The translations under genes were made by a program, and so were the position numbers. A DNA stretch of 64,000 nucleotides from Mugil cephalus (Eukaryota > Chordata > Actinopteri > Mugiliformes > Mugilidae): positions 11,544,501-11,608,500 of the forward strand of contig NC_061779.1 in the NCBI RefSeq assembly GCF_022458985.1. Reading direction: 5' to 3'. Positions 10,701 to 21,309 of this stretch are shown piece by piece (the first letter of the stretch is position 1; each line of letters opens with the position of its first letter). A model generated the notes under the pieces. That model had not been told where the DNA came from. It worked only from the letters and a program-made list of their open reading frames with translations, and did not search any database.

Positions 10701-13403
10701 TGGCAGAAAATGACATCAAGAGTCTAGCGTAAGATCCTTCACAGTGCTCGTGTGTGCAGCAGTTCCCGTCTAAACTCACCGGACACCTTCATTAAGGACG
10801 TAGAGTTCGTTATCGGCCAAGCCCTTCTTCTGGAAGACTGCTATGACGGCATTGTGGATGCTGGAACACGAAACACACAGAAGCTGGTTCACGTTACTTC
10901 CGTTTAAGACATTTAAACGCGTTCATTTGGCATCATTCGGCGTACCTGTTCCAGGTGGCGTTGGCTCCTGCCCTCTTCTGCTTCTCCCCTCTGTCCTCCG
11001 GTGAACTTTTCTCGCTCTTCCCCAGCTCGCTGAGGCTGGGAGAGCTCATCAACTTCAGCCGGTGCAGAGTCCTCATGGGGTAAACGTAAAAGGGGGGAGA
11101 GAGAAACAGAAACAGAGTGCGTGCTAAGTGGCAGTGGACAGCAGAGAAAGAAGGTCAGGCGATGAGCCGACGTGCACTGAGACGCGGGGAAGGAAACACG
11201 AGGAGATGGCTGGAGGGGAGAAGGAGAACATAAGCAGCGTGAGTTTGAGAAAGGGAGTACGCAGAGGGATACAGCACAGTGACAACACAAAGAGCGGCCG
11301 GTGGCAGAGGAGGAGGGAAGTAGGACAGAATGATGCATGGTGAGACAAGGGCAGCACACTAAGAGCAGGATGGGTGGAGCCCAGCGTGGAGGTGGGCCAC
11401 AGAGTCGCTGCACTGGCCGCAGAAAACAATAGCACATGCACTGATGGGGGCACAGTCTTCTTCCCTCTCTGCCTCTGTGTCGGTACAATACGACCATTGA
11501 TGCAAACAAATATTTATGCAGGGCACAGATGCCAGAGGAACTGCAGGGTAAGCAGAGGGCCGAGGCGGGTTGGGACTTTGTTGTGCTTGTGACTGTACAG
11601 AGAGGAGGTGGAGGAGGAAGTCGTCCGGCTTATTAACAACAACAGAAACAGGGTTAGGAAGCAGTGACACAATGTGGGACAATGAAGAAGCTCTTCCTGC
11701 TCTCCCACAGCTGGACGTAAGTGGCGCAGGATGAAAAACAGCAAAGAAACAGGAACTTGACCAATGCTGGATTTTTCTGTGGCGAAATGTGTGACCGTTC
11801 GTCTTCACGCCGGGGGAGTTGGACGAGAAGATCGGGGGCGGCTAGCTCGGCTTAGGTTAGCATAAAGAACTGTAAACGAAAGGGAAACGGCTAGCCCGGC
11901 TCCGACCAAAGGGAGTTACAGACCATGTAATGAGGTTGTAAAAGTCCTCTCTTGTGCGATCAGCTGCAAACTTTAACGACAAACAGAAAGCATGCTGTTG
12001 CCATGGAAACAGCAGCGCGAGCCGCAACATGAGCAGCCACCCTTTTCTCTTTTCTTTTTTCTTTTTTTTTTTTTAAGGCCTGTGTTTGTTTACATTTTGA
12101 AACATTAAATATGCTGAATTACCTGTTAACCGTTCCTTCCCGATACGCTGGATGCACTGACAACTCACGCGTCAGTCTATTGTGCGCTTTCTTGATGACC
12201 GTATAAAACAAAAACCTCTTTCTCGTTTTGTAATGACCTCTCATCTGCAAACTTATACTCACCAGCCAGTTCATTAGGCGCAAGCAGTGTAAAATAAAAC
12301 ACTGTAATTTAACAGTCCTGCACTAAATCTTTCTTTAATATAATGGTCGAGCTGTAGCTGTAGATTCACCCATGTACACTTTTGTAATATTATTGAATTA
12401 AATCATATTATACTGACTCATGTTTCTGTTATTTTGACAGCCCTGTTAGTCAGTGGGCTAGGCATAAAAAACAGAAACATTTCTGCATTTCATTTAATCC
12501 AGTTTAACAACACCACAAAGTACTTCCTCCAAAGCGATCATCCACTTCAGTTACTACCTTTCTTACACCGCTCCAACACAAACTGAACATTAAAACAGTC
12601 ATGAAGGAGGATTTAGAGCAGGTCTGTTACATTAGAATACGTTACTTTTCACTGGTGTACCTAATGAACTGGCAACTGAGTGTATTAACTGATAACAAGC
12701 TGAAATTTTAAGTCGATCCACCTTAAAAGACACATGACTCCTAAATGTTGATTTACCGGTACTTCAGCGTGACTGTTTTTTGTGCATACTTTAGCGCAGC
12801 CATAAGAATTTATATCAAACTGAAACAGTTTTTCAATTTTCAGGAGAGATTGGTAAAAAGTCGCTCTCTGAAAAAGAAAAAATGATGAATCCGTACCCAC
12901 GCAGTCCTGAAACTCCCTGCTGACAGCACAGCAGTAAACAACAGACTCCCCACCCTCCCCATTCACACCCACATACACACACACACACAGCACAACACAA
13001 CACAACACAAACACAGAGAAACATAGAGAGCAAGTGTACAGATTGATGAGATGTACACACATGAGGAAATGAGTTAATCAAAAGTCCCACCAGGAGATAA
13101 TTATCATTAGGCCGGCATGTGTCGCAGCAAAGCTCAGCTGGGTAATGAAATCATCTGGGACCAGGGAGGGTGTGATTCTTATTTATTTATTTTTTTTTGA
13201 GAAGGCTAATGAATGTTTTATGCATTTTCCGGGAAGCTGCGCGTTGTGAAATGTTAATACCGGGAGCCTTACCTCCTGATTGGATGCTCGCTGCTGCTGT
13301 CCATGTCCGGGCTCGGGGGAGGGGCAGAGAAGGTGCTGAAGTTGAGTGACAGGGGTCTGGGGGAGGGCCGGGAGGCGTGCCTCCGCCGTAGTCCATCCAG
13401 CAT
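7786..13403 (-). CDS. prr5: Proline-rich protein 5 (Protor-1), mTORC2 subunit
   Basis: PRR5 binds Rictor and is a non-catalytic part of mTOR complex 2, which phosphorylates AGC kinases. Coding exons from 5' to 3': 13403-13273, 11071-10946, 10860-10780, 10225-10177, 10045-9988, 9882-9791, 9683-9543, 8656-8521, 8421-8143, 8063-7786. They sum to 1,371 bp (456 aa and stop) with all phases matching. The HbrB-like core spans about residues 75-275; recognisable parts are NATWNSIHNAVIAVFQKKGL, LLKTELGSFFTEYLQNQLL, QKLLDSLAETWDFFF and YLRLESLVQKVVSPYLG. The tail keeps NPVVRSKSYNIPLL and ends in the family signature QVLESADSDSDGIFIDF. The first exon (about 43 aa, Pro/Ser-rich) is a less conserved N-terminus. 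Translation might instead start at the ATG at 11076, which overlaps a splice acceptor. PRR5L is less likely because of the C-terminal signature. Confidence 0.92.
9006..9410. repeat. Degenerate TIR element, family B, in prr5 intron
   Basis: The left end at about 9010-9038 (tgccagtttattaggtacg) resembles the ends at 12254 and 54339. The right boundary near 9410 is eroded and uncertain. The element lies between prr5 exons at 8656 and 9543. Confidence 0.35.
12254..12684. repeat. TIR element, family B, in prr5 intron
   Basis: The left end (ccagccagttcattaggc, about 12264-12281) and right end (gtacctaatgaactggc, about 12657-12673) are inverted copies. The body is about 430 bp and non-coding. A copy in the opposite orientation is at 54339-54668 in erc1. 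It is a MITE-like element of undetermined superfamily. Confidence 0.65.
13273..13403 (-). other. prr5: prr5 upstream exon carrying the N-terminal ATG
   Basis: The exon is bounded by an acceptor (ATGTCCAG) directly before ATG at 13403 and a donor (AGGAG|GTAAGG) at 13273/13272. It encodes MLDGLRRRHASRPSPRPLSL and then further Ser/Pro-rich residues. It joins the next exon in frame as PIR-RTLHRLK, so the whole 10-exon frame is a multiple of three. That supports a real coding exon, although the N-terminus matches nothing I know well. Confidence 0.6.
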
Positions 13404-13760
13404 CTGGACATGGAGAGGGAGGGGAACGATGGAAAAAAAATCAAGGTTTAAGTAAAGCAGAGCATAAAGGAGCGATTAAGAGTGGATCAAAGCAGCCGTG
13501 TGAGGCATCAGTGAAAAATGTCTGACACAGTCATGATCCCCCCTCTCCCCCTCTCCCCCTTTACTGAAAGAGTGAGTAAAATAAGAAGCATTAAAACACC
13601 AAAAACCAAACACAGGGAGACTTACGGTTGGACTGGCACAGGACGGGATCAAACCACACATCTATGACCTCTTCAGAGAACAAACACTGACTCCTTTCCT
13701 TTTCGTTATTGTGACGGTTATTTCGTCAGTAATGGTGTTTCACAATCACAGCTCAGCCTG

Positions 13761-13793
13761 ACACACACACACACACACACGTACGCACACACG
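13761..13793. repeat. CA microsatellite
   Basis: An (AC)n run lies in the prr5 5' intron. A second run is at 14105-14144. Confidence 0.8.
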
Positions 13794-14104
13794 CAGGACA
13801 TCAGTGGAAAGAACCTGTGTGTACATGCATCCCTGTGTGTGTGAATGGTTCCTGTATAGGTGTGTGCTTACAGTCACAGTGTGTTTGGGTGTCTCCCCAT
13901 AGAAACATACTGTACATAGTAAAGCACCATCCCCTGGTCAGAGGGGAGAACAACAGTCTGGGTTGTCACTCTTCAGACAAAGACTCAACACAAGCCTACT
14001 TCACTGCCACCCTGCATGCAAGGGATAAAAAAAGATGTGGCTCGTGTGTTTTCATCAGGCCTGGTCTTGTGTTTCATTAGAGTGATATCACATTTCACTC
14101 AGAA

Positions 14105-14144
14105 ACACACACACACTCACAAACACACACACACACACACACAC
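14105..14144. repeat. CA microsatellite
   Basis: Interrupted (AC)n run in the prr5 first intron. Confidence 0.8.
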
Positions 14145-14610
14145 TGTCTAGTCGAAATGCCATGCCACGCCAGTCTGGGCATTTCTGCTTTTGTTCACCC
14201 CTCCTCCTTGTCTTCTTTTCGGGGCGACTACAGTCGGATCGATGCCACTTTTGATTTACATTAGCCCATGTCTGGTTTTGGTCAATACATTTCTCAGTGT
14301 GCTGCTGTTTTTTCGACGTTAGAGGTCCAATCAATCGGCCCAATACGCAGCCACTAGTCCACGTTTATCCTACAGGGAGGAATGTACAGCCAGTCGTGCG
14401 TACGTGGAGCTTTTTTATTTTTTTTCATACCTGCATGGACGAGAAATTGAAGCAAAGTACCAGAATACACAAAAGCATTGTGTTAAGAGCAGACGCATGC
14501 TGGCACGGAGGCAACAATGAGTCCCACATATGCATAAAAACTGGACCATAATGGCCACAAAGTTGCCGTATGTCATGCGCCTCTGCCCGCCCACTGTAGC
14601 CTGTACTCAC

Positions 14611-14930
14611 CGTTCCTGATCCTGTCGTGTTGCTCCTGATGGGATGAAACGGTCATGTAGTGCAGAGGGGACGTGTTTACTGTCCGGGCTCATCAGCGGC
14701 TGGCTCCTCTACTGCTCCCCGCCGGTGTGCGCACCCTCACGGGCATCAGGGTGCGGGCGGATGAAGGGTCCGACCTGCGGTGCAGTGAAGGGGGACTCAT
14801 TCATGAAGCATGAACCGACGCTTGCTTGCTCGCCTGCTCGCTCTCCGGCTCGCCCCCGCTTTGTTTTGACGAGATGCAAACGCGAACCTGGGCGCGGGCA
14901 CGAGTGACGAGGGGACGCGCGTTATGGTTA
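14611..14930 (-). promoter_or_regulatory. prr5: prr5 first (non-coding) exon and promoter region
   Basis: A strong donor on the minus strand (GGAACG|GTGAGTAC) marks an exon ending at 14611. Its only ATG frame (MTVSSHQEQHDRI) is out of frame with the next exon, so I read it as 5' UTR. CpG-rich sequence around 14860-14930 is the likely promoter. The start site is not resolved. Confidence 0.45.
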
Positions 14931-16050
14931 TAGCTGTATGCAAAACAGCTGCAGGGAGGAAAAACACAAAGATAGTATTTTTTATTTTTTTCTCACTTTA
15001 GGCGTTCACGGAACAATTATTATTTTAAATGCAGGCAATAAAAGGGCAGATTGCCAGGTGTATATAGAAAAAGACACACAACATACTAACAAGCTCAGAG
15101 CCACACTGCACTGGCACTGCAGTACAACACCACATGCAGGTGTGCAGTCAGTACTGGAGGAAGGCATGCATGTGCCACGTTGCCTTGAACTCTCGCATGC
15201 ATCTGGGTTTATCAACAGAGAGGAGATAGTAAACACTATATCCGGCGCTGACCCCAATCTATGCAGTGTAACACACAGGGTGTCCGACCATCTGTCGGTG
15301 CAGGAATATTTGGAGATAATCCCCCATTTCCATGGATCTTTATGTACATTTACAAGTCTTGTAAGGAATCTTCACTAGTACATGTTAACTCATAAAATCA
15401 TACATTCATTTGAATCACCAAAGCCCCGCAGAAACATAAAAAATGCTAAGAGGCCGATCAGAGATTTTGAATTTCACCTGGTGCTCAAACGCAGACTGAC
15501 ATGAAATAATTCCTCTCGTGTACATGTTGTTAATCTGTTGACGCAGTGAAAAGGCTCTTAGTGGATCCACTTGAACACGGAGTTTATCTGAGACAGATTT
15601 TATTTCATCCAAGAGTCAGACTGTGGTAATTTTCAGATGATTCAGTTATATAATTTTAGTCAAGGTGGGGACTAAAGCAGAATATAAATATAAAAACAAC
15701 ACACATATATATAAACGAGGTCAGGAAACAACCGCTCACAACAAAATTAGATTAGAAAATTAAGGCCCAAAATGACTTAAAAAAAAAAACTCGATTCACT
15801 CTTCCTATGCTGTACATGCTCACTTAAGGAACATCGAGTACTTTTCATTTTCTAGGCCTATGAGAACAAAAATCACATTTGTATCGCACAAGTTGTGCTT
15901 AGATTAAATATCTTTTCATTTTCAAAAGATTAATACATAGAAATTAACATCTACTATAGAATACTTACCTTTATTTAAAAAAGGCCACTGGCTGATATTA
16001 CATAATACGTAGCACGTTTAAGTTTTCTTTTTTCCGATAGACTTGAAAGC
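14931..16050. other. Spacer between prr5 and rad52 (head-to-head genes)
   Basis: No coding exon was recognised. The spacer would hold the divergent promoters. Open frames here (for example 14938-15378) show no known similarity. Confidence 0.5.
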
Positions 16051-16185
16051 AACTTAAGCTCCTCCTCCTCCGTCAGTCCGAGCGGGAAGTTCAGATGTTT
16101 CATTCCTAAATATACTCTCATGTAAATACTCAAATATTCCGCCGTTCATTCAACAAAAAAAAACTCTTTCGGGGTATTTTAAACG
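16050..16185 (+). other. rad52: rad52 non-coding first exon (probable)
   Basis: A donor (AAACG|GTGAGT) at 16185/16186 pairs with the acceptor ttatttcag ending at 16419, which opens the ATG exon. The 5' limit is inferred only. Confidence 0.45.
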
Positions 16186-16445
16186 GTGAGTTTGTATTTA
16201 CGTTGTTTGGCAAACTTACCACGAAATTCCGACCCTGGCTAATGTTTTATTAACGAGCTAAATGGGACTAGTTTAACCCTCTTATATATATATAGACTGT
16301 AGCTGTTAGCTCCTGTAATGGGTGACGTATCTTGCTTCATTGTATCTTCAAACACGAAAGCGAACATGGCTCATTTGTTGTTAGAGGAGACTTCATTTAG
16401 CCGTTTCTGCTTATTTCAGTGCCTGTAGGAGACACGTCCGCAGTC

Positions 16446-19400
16446 ATGTCCAGTGAGGAGGAGAGGAGCACCTCTGCATCCAGGTGTTTTGGACAGGTAT
16501 GTAGCACAGACAACACCAGCCCACCAACTTCTGTAGAGGTTAATTAAAAACACAGGTGTGCAGGATTAGCCGAGGCAAAACACAGCTGTGGGTTCGAGTC
16601 CTGCAGCTGTGAAGAAGTAAAGAAGGGTTTTATTATTTAGAGAGTGGCACCGTGTCTTTTATTCTGCAGCACAGCAGAGACAATGATGTGAAGGATCAGT
16701 GGGTTATAAGTTATAACAAATGGTTATAAAAAAAAATAATGTAGCACTGGGACAAAATGAGTAACAATATGATGAAGATTGTTGTATGCAACATAATTGA
16801 CATGTGATTCCTAATAAAAATAAAATGGGGGGAAAAAAGTTATAACAAATTGCAGGGTGCAGTGCAGCACGATGGGTGACTTAAATCAGCCATAACATTA
16901 TGACTAATCTAGGTAATCACCTATATTATTATGAGACCTGCCAGTGGGTGGAATATATTAGACGGCATGTGAACATTTTGTCCTCAGTCTGGAGCTGTAA
17001 AGATGGACAAGCAGGAGGATCTGAGTGACTCTGATGAATGTTAAATTGTGATGACTGGACAGCTGGGTCAGAGCACCTCCAAAAATACAGCTCTTGTGGG
17101 TTGTTCCTGGTCTGCAGTGGTCAGTAGCTATCAACGTCAAAAGTAATACAAAAAAAAAAAAAAAAAAAAAGCAGCGAACCAGGGATGGGGTCGAGGCTGA
17201 ATGATTTACAAGGCTGGTCACTGTGGTCTGATCCGACAGATGAGCTACTGTAGGTCAAAATGCAGAAAAAGTTCATGCCGGGTTTGATAGAAAGGAGTCA
17301 CAGTTTATTTTATACTGTATGAGGCCGCGTAGACACAGACCGGTCAGAGAGCCCTTGCTGACCCATATCCACTGCTGAAAGCCGCAGCATCAGAACTGTG
17401 ACCACGGAGCAATAGAAGAAGATGACTCTTATGTGGACAACAAATGGCACCAGGACGCAAGGAACATATCCTTGCTGTTGCTATGACAGCGTATTTGGCC
17501 TGCAACAATGTTCAGGTGGTCGGGTCAGGTCAAATCAGAACATTTATTCACTTCCCTGGTTTTAATGTTCTGGCTGATCAGTGCTATCAACACTGATCTT
17601 CCTCCATCTGCAAAAGACGATTATAATTACTAACTAATCTGAAACCCTTCATATTTTGACGTATATAAATGGTCTTTTAGGTATTTAGGTGTTTTCTTTC
17701 TCATGTTTTTTTTGTTTTTCTTCTTTTTCTCTTGCCTGCTTCGCTGATGCTGGACCGCGTTGACAGTTCACCTACACGGCTGAGGAGTACCAGGCGGTGC
17801 AAAACGCTCTGCAACAAAAGCTGGGGCCAGAATACATCAGCACCAGAGTGGCTGGAGGAGGACAGAGGGCAAGTCTTTGTCTTTCTCTGCAGCTGTGTGT
17901 GGCCGATTCAAAGTCTCCCTCCACTGTACAGAACAAAAACACACACGAGGCACAAATTACTCAGCTTGTGCATCTCCTCCTCTGATTTCTATAGGTGTGT
18001 TACATTGAAGGGCATCGTGTCATCAGCCTGGCCAATGAGATGTTTGGATACAACGGGTGGTCTCACTCGATTTCCCAGCAGAACGTTGGTGCGTCTTATC
18101 AGACTATAGAGGCTCCGGCTTCGACGCTGTATCATTAGACTAATGTCAGCTCTTCTATTTTCAGACTTTGTGGACCTCATCAATGGGAAGTTTTATGTCG
18201 GAGTCAGTGCTTTTGTCAAAGTGCAACTGAAGGTTGGGTGAACGAATACTTTCATTTTCATTTCTCCATCGTCATTATTGTTCCAATCTCAGGATCAAGT
18301 TCACTGTTTGTGTCGTCTGCATGTATTTGAATGAATCTGTGTAACAAGGGCGTGTCCCTCCAGGACGGGTCGTTTCATGAGGACGTCGGCTACGGAGTCA
18401 GCGAAGGACTGAAGTCTAAGGCTCTGGCACTGGAAAAGGCGAGAAAGGAAGCTGTCACTGATGGCATGAAGAGAGCGCTGAAGTACTGGAGCTTATTATT
18501 TATACTCATTAGCTTTGCTCTTAATAAAATAAAAGTAATATTTTTTTTTGTCTTGTTGAGGTGTTTCGGTAACGCCCTCGGAAACTGTATCCTGGATAAA
18601 GGATACCTCCTAGCCATTAACAAGATCCCCAAACAGGTGAGAACATATAAAGTGTAACATTTTCATCAGTAATTCTTCAGGAGCTGAGTCTTGTTTCTTC
18701 TCTTCTACACAAAGCCTCCTCCTCCTCTGGACCCGGCCCAGACTAAACGCACCGAGGGCGAGCCGTCGGTGGAGAAGGCCCGCTTTGGAAGTATGGCTCG
18801 AGAGGAAAATCAAGCATCGGCTCCTGTCAGGACGCCGCTGGAGCCCAGAGTCATCAACCAGAACCAGGACTGTTCAGAAGCTTACACTCCTAAAGCTGCT
18901 GACCTTTGCCCTGATGGGAGGAGCGAGAACGGCTGCTCCAGGTAAAAAAAAATAAATAAATAAAATAAAAAAGCTTTAGTTTGTGGATTTAATCTGCACA
19001 GAAACCTCCTCATGTCCTCCTCCTCTCTTACTCAGGTCTGTTACGGACGAGTCGGACCCCAAACAGCTGAGAAAACTCAGACAGCAGCAGCTTCAGCAGA
19101 AGTTCAGGAGAGAGATGGAGGCCAAGAAGCTGCAGCAGAAACAGGATCAGGCCAAGTCAGAGGAGAAAGAGGTCACTATCGGACAAGGATCCGGCGCAGG
19201 TAAAAGTTTCACATGCACTTTCATTCAGTTTAAAGCTGCTGCCTCAGACTCCAACTACTCGTCAGGAATCCCAAGTAAATGTTGTGTCTTTTTAAACTAT
19301 AAATGTTTTTTGGGGTTCAACTGTTTGAGAAGTCACTCCATAAACTGAGGCTATAATTGTCACCGCCGGCTGGAATCAGACCTGCGCTCTTTGCTGCATG

Positions 19401-20052
19401 TCAACCCCCCGTCCCTCTCGCCTCACCACGGTTCAGTAAATGTCACATGCGAAATAAACTTTCCCTCCGTTGTTTCTGTTCCTCAGCTCATGAAAGTGCA
19501 TCTGCGTTCAGTGACTCAACCACAGGTGGACACGGTAACCACGGCAGCAGGGATGTTTGTTTAGCAGGTGCTGTAAACCACAACCACCACCACCACCACC
19601 AGAAGACTTAGCATTACTAGAACAGTGTGATGAGAAAACGTGACTCTCTGCTGCGCTGCTTCGTCTTCGCCTGCAGATGATCCTGAGCTCTGGGACTTCT
19701 CCCTGGATGGAGGCGAGGATCTGGACGTCCCAGCAGACGGCCCGTCCCTCAGAGAGTCCAGGGTGAGCACGCCGGGGAATCACCAGATGCAGACGCGCAG
19801 CAAGACTCCTCAGAGAGCCCCCATCAGACCTCCAGAGGCCCCGTCGTACAGCAGAGGACACGAACAGGCTCAGTCCAGACCTCAACAACAGAACCAGTAT
19901 CAGGGGAGAGCAGGTGAGGCGTCACTATGGTCTTCACTCTGAATCTGAGTCCTGTGGTTGTGAATTAATTTCTAATTTTCCATCTTTAAGGTGAATCGTT
20001 CAGTCCATACAGACAAGGACAGTACATGAAGAAACGCAGGCTGGACACATGA
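16446..20052 (+). CDS. rad52: DNA repair protein RAD52 homolog
   Basis: RAD52 forms rings that bind single-stranded DNA and anneals complementary strands during recombination repair in the nucleus. Coding exons: 16446-16496, 17767-17868, 17995-18088, 18165-18232, 18364-18482, 18561-18636, 18715-18941, 19036-19199, 19487-19567, 19677-19913, 19991-20052. They total 1,281 bp (426 aa and stop), close to the 418 aa of human. The conserved annealing core is residues 18-170, with [54 protein letters not shown] and [15 protein letters not shown]. The C-terminal half is Gln-rich ([10 protein letters not shown]), then acidic ([17 protein letters not shown]), and ends in a basic MKKRRLDT that could be a nuclear signal. 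Four introns are 76-78 bp. The intron after exon 2 uses a GC donor. The gene is head-to-head with prr5 and tail-to-tail with wnk1. Confidence 0.95.
16884..17583. repeat. TIR element, family A, in rad52 intron
   Basis: The left end (atcagccataacattatgac, about 16886-16905) and right end (ggttttaatgttctggctgat, about 17558-17578) are inverted copies. The element is about 700 bp and holds an internal A-run at 17151-17170. Internal text such as agtgggtggaatatattag recurs near 20436. Confidence 0.65.
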
Positions 20053-20307
20053 CGTTTTATGCTGCTGTTTGTTCTATGCTGCCTACATTTAAGTGTTATG
20101 ATTTTATTTATATATGTACGTTTATATAGTTTTTGTATGATATGTGTACAAATGTTTTTGGTTATTTTATTATTAAAAAAGGAAAACCAAAAGAAGCACA
20201 TTTACATGATTGAACATGTAGCAGTGAATCACACCTCATGAATTCATTTTATTAACCTTTATGTGACTTTTTTTAGTTCATTATTAATGTTCAAAGGAAG
20301 AATTTAA

Positions 20308-20313
20308 AATAAA
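20308..20313 (+). promoter_or_regulatory. rad52: Poly(A) signal of rad52
   Basis: AATAAA about 255 bp after the rad52 stop codon; 20053-20312 is the likely 3' UTR. Confidence 0.6.
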
Positions 20314-20384
20314 GTTTGTAAATTAAATCAAATCTCTGTCTCTTTACATAAACAGAAATAATAATAAGACATACAAGAGTCAAG

Positions 20385-20800
20385 TAACAACATTATGCCT
20401 GACTGGTCACATTAATAACACTGATTATCTCATCAGTGGGTGGGATATAATAGGCGGCAAGTGAACGATTTGTCCTCAAAGTTCATTTGTTAGAAGCAAA
20501 AAAAAAAAAAAAGATGGACAAGAAAAAGGACTCATTCTGATGTCTAGACAACCGTGATCCATACTGATAAAAAAGAAATGGTCCAAGGAAGGAAAAGGAA
20601 AAGTGGTGAACCAGCAACAGGGTCATTGGCGTCACAGATGCAGACGAGGAGAACTGGACCATGGAGAGATCGAGGAAGGTGACCTGGTTTGATGGATCAG
20701 GTTTTCTTTTCCATTACATGGATGTCGTCTCTTATCTGGAGAATATATAGCACCAGAAACCTCTTAGCTAGCATTGTGATATAATAATGTTCAGTTTGTG
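20385..20800. repeat. Family A element, partial
   Basis: It begins with aacattatgcctgactggtc and contains agtgggtgggatataatag and tgaacgatttgtcctca, which match the element at 16884-17583. The far end is not clear and merges into the next element at 20815. Confidence 0.45.
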
Positions 20801-20814
20801 TATCATCTGCATAA

Positions 20815-21267
20815 ACTGATCAGTCATAACATTATGACCGCTTTACTAATATTGTGTGGGTCTTTGTTGTGCTTCATCAGAGAATGGACATGGGCCTTCT
20901 GAGGGTGTCCTGGTGTCAGTGGTGGGGGTATTTGGGTTCAATGGGTTGAGGGGAGGGACCTCAGTGGATCCCACAGAAACGTGATCAGTTTGGGATCTAG
21001 TGAATTTGAAGGCCTTGCGCTGTTTTTCATGCTTTTTTTAAGTCGTTCCTAAACCATTTTTGAGTGTGTGTCTGCGTGAGGCTGCATCCATCCATCCATC
21101 CATCCATCCAGGAGTGTCGCTGCTATGGGGTGGGGGTGTCCAGTCTAGGTGGATGACACATGTCTGAGTAACATCCAATCCCAGGTCCTAGAGTTTTACG
21201 AAAGAACTGTTACAAGACGTTCTTCACTTCTCCAGTTGGCGGTTTTAATGTTGTGGCTGATCGGCGC
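20815..21267. repeat. TIR element, family A, abutting wnk1 3' end
   Basis: The left end (gatcagtcataacattatga, from about 20818) and right end (ggttttaatgttgtggctgat, about 21241-21261) are inverted copies. The element is about 450 bp, carries an (ATCC)n run at 21084-21110, and shares gctatggggtgggggtg with the element at 49451. Confidence 0.65.
21084..21110. repeat. ATCC microsatellite
   Basis: Six to seven perfect ATCC units inside the family A element. Confidence 0.8.
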
Positions 21268-21309
21268 AAATCAAAACAATTCAATGAAGACGACCGGTAA
21301 ATCAGGACT

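Noticed and set aside
10913-11509. 198-codon minus-strand frame around prr5 exon 2
   Set aside because: Only the last part overlaps the real exon, in a different frame; the rest is pyrimidine-rich intron.
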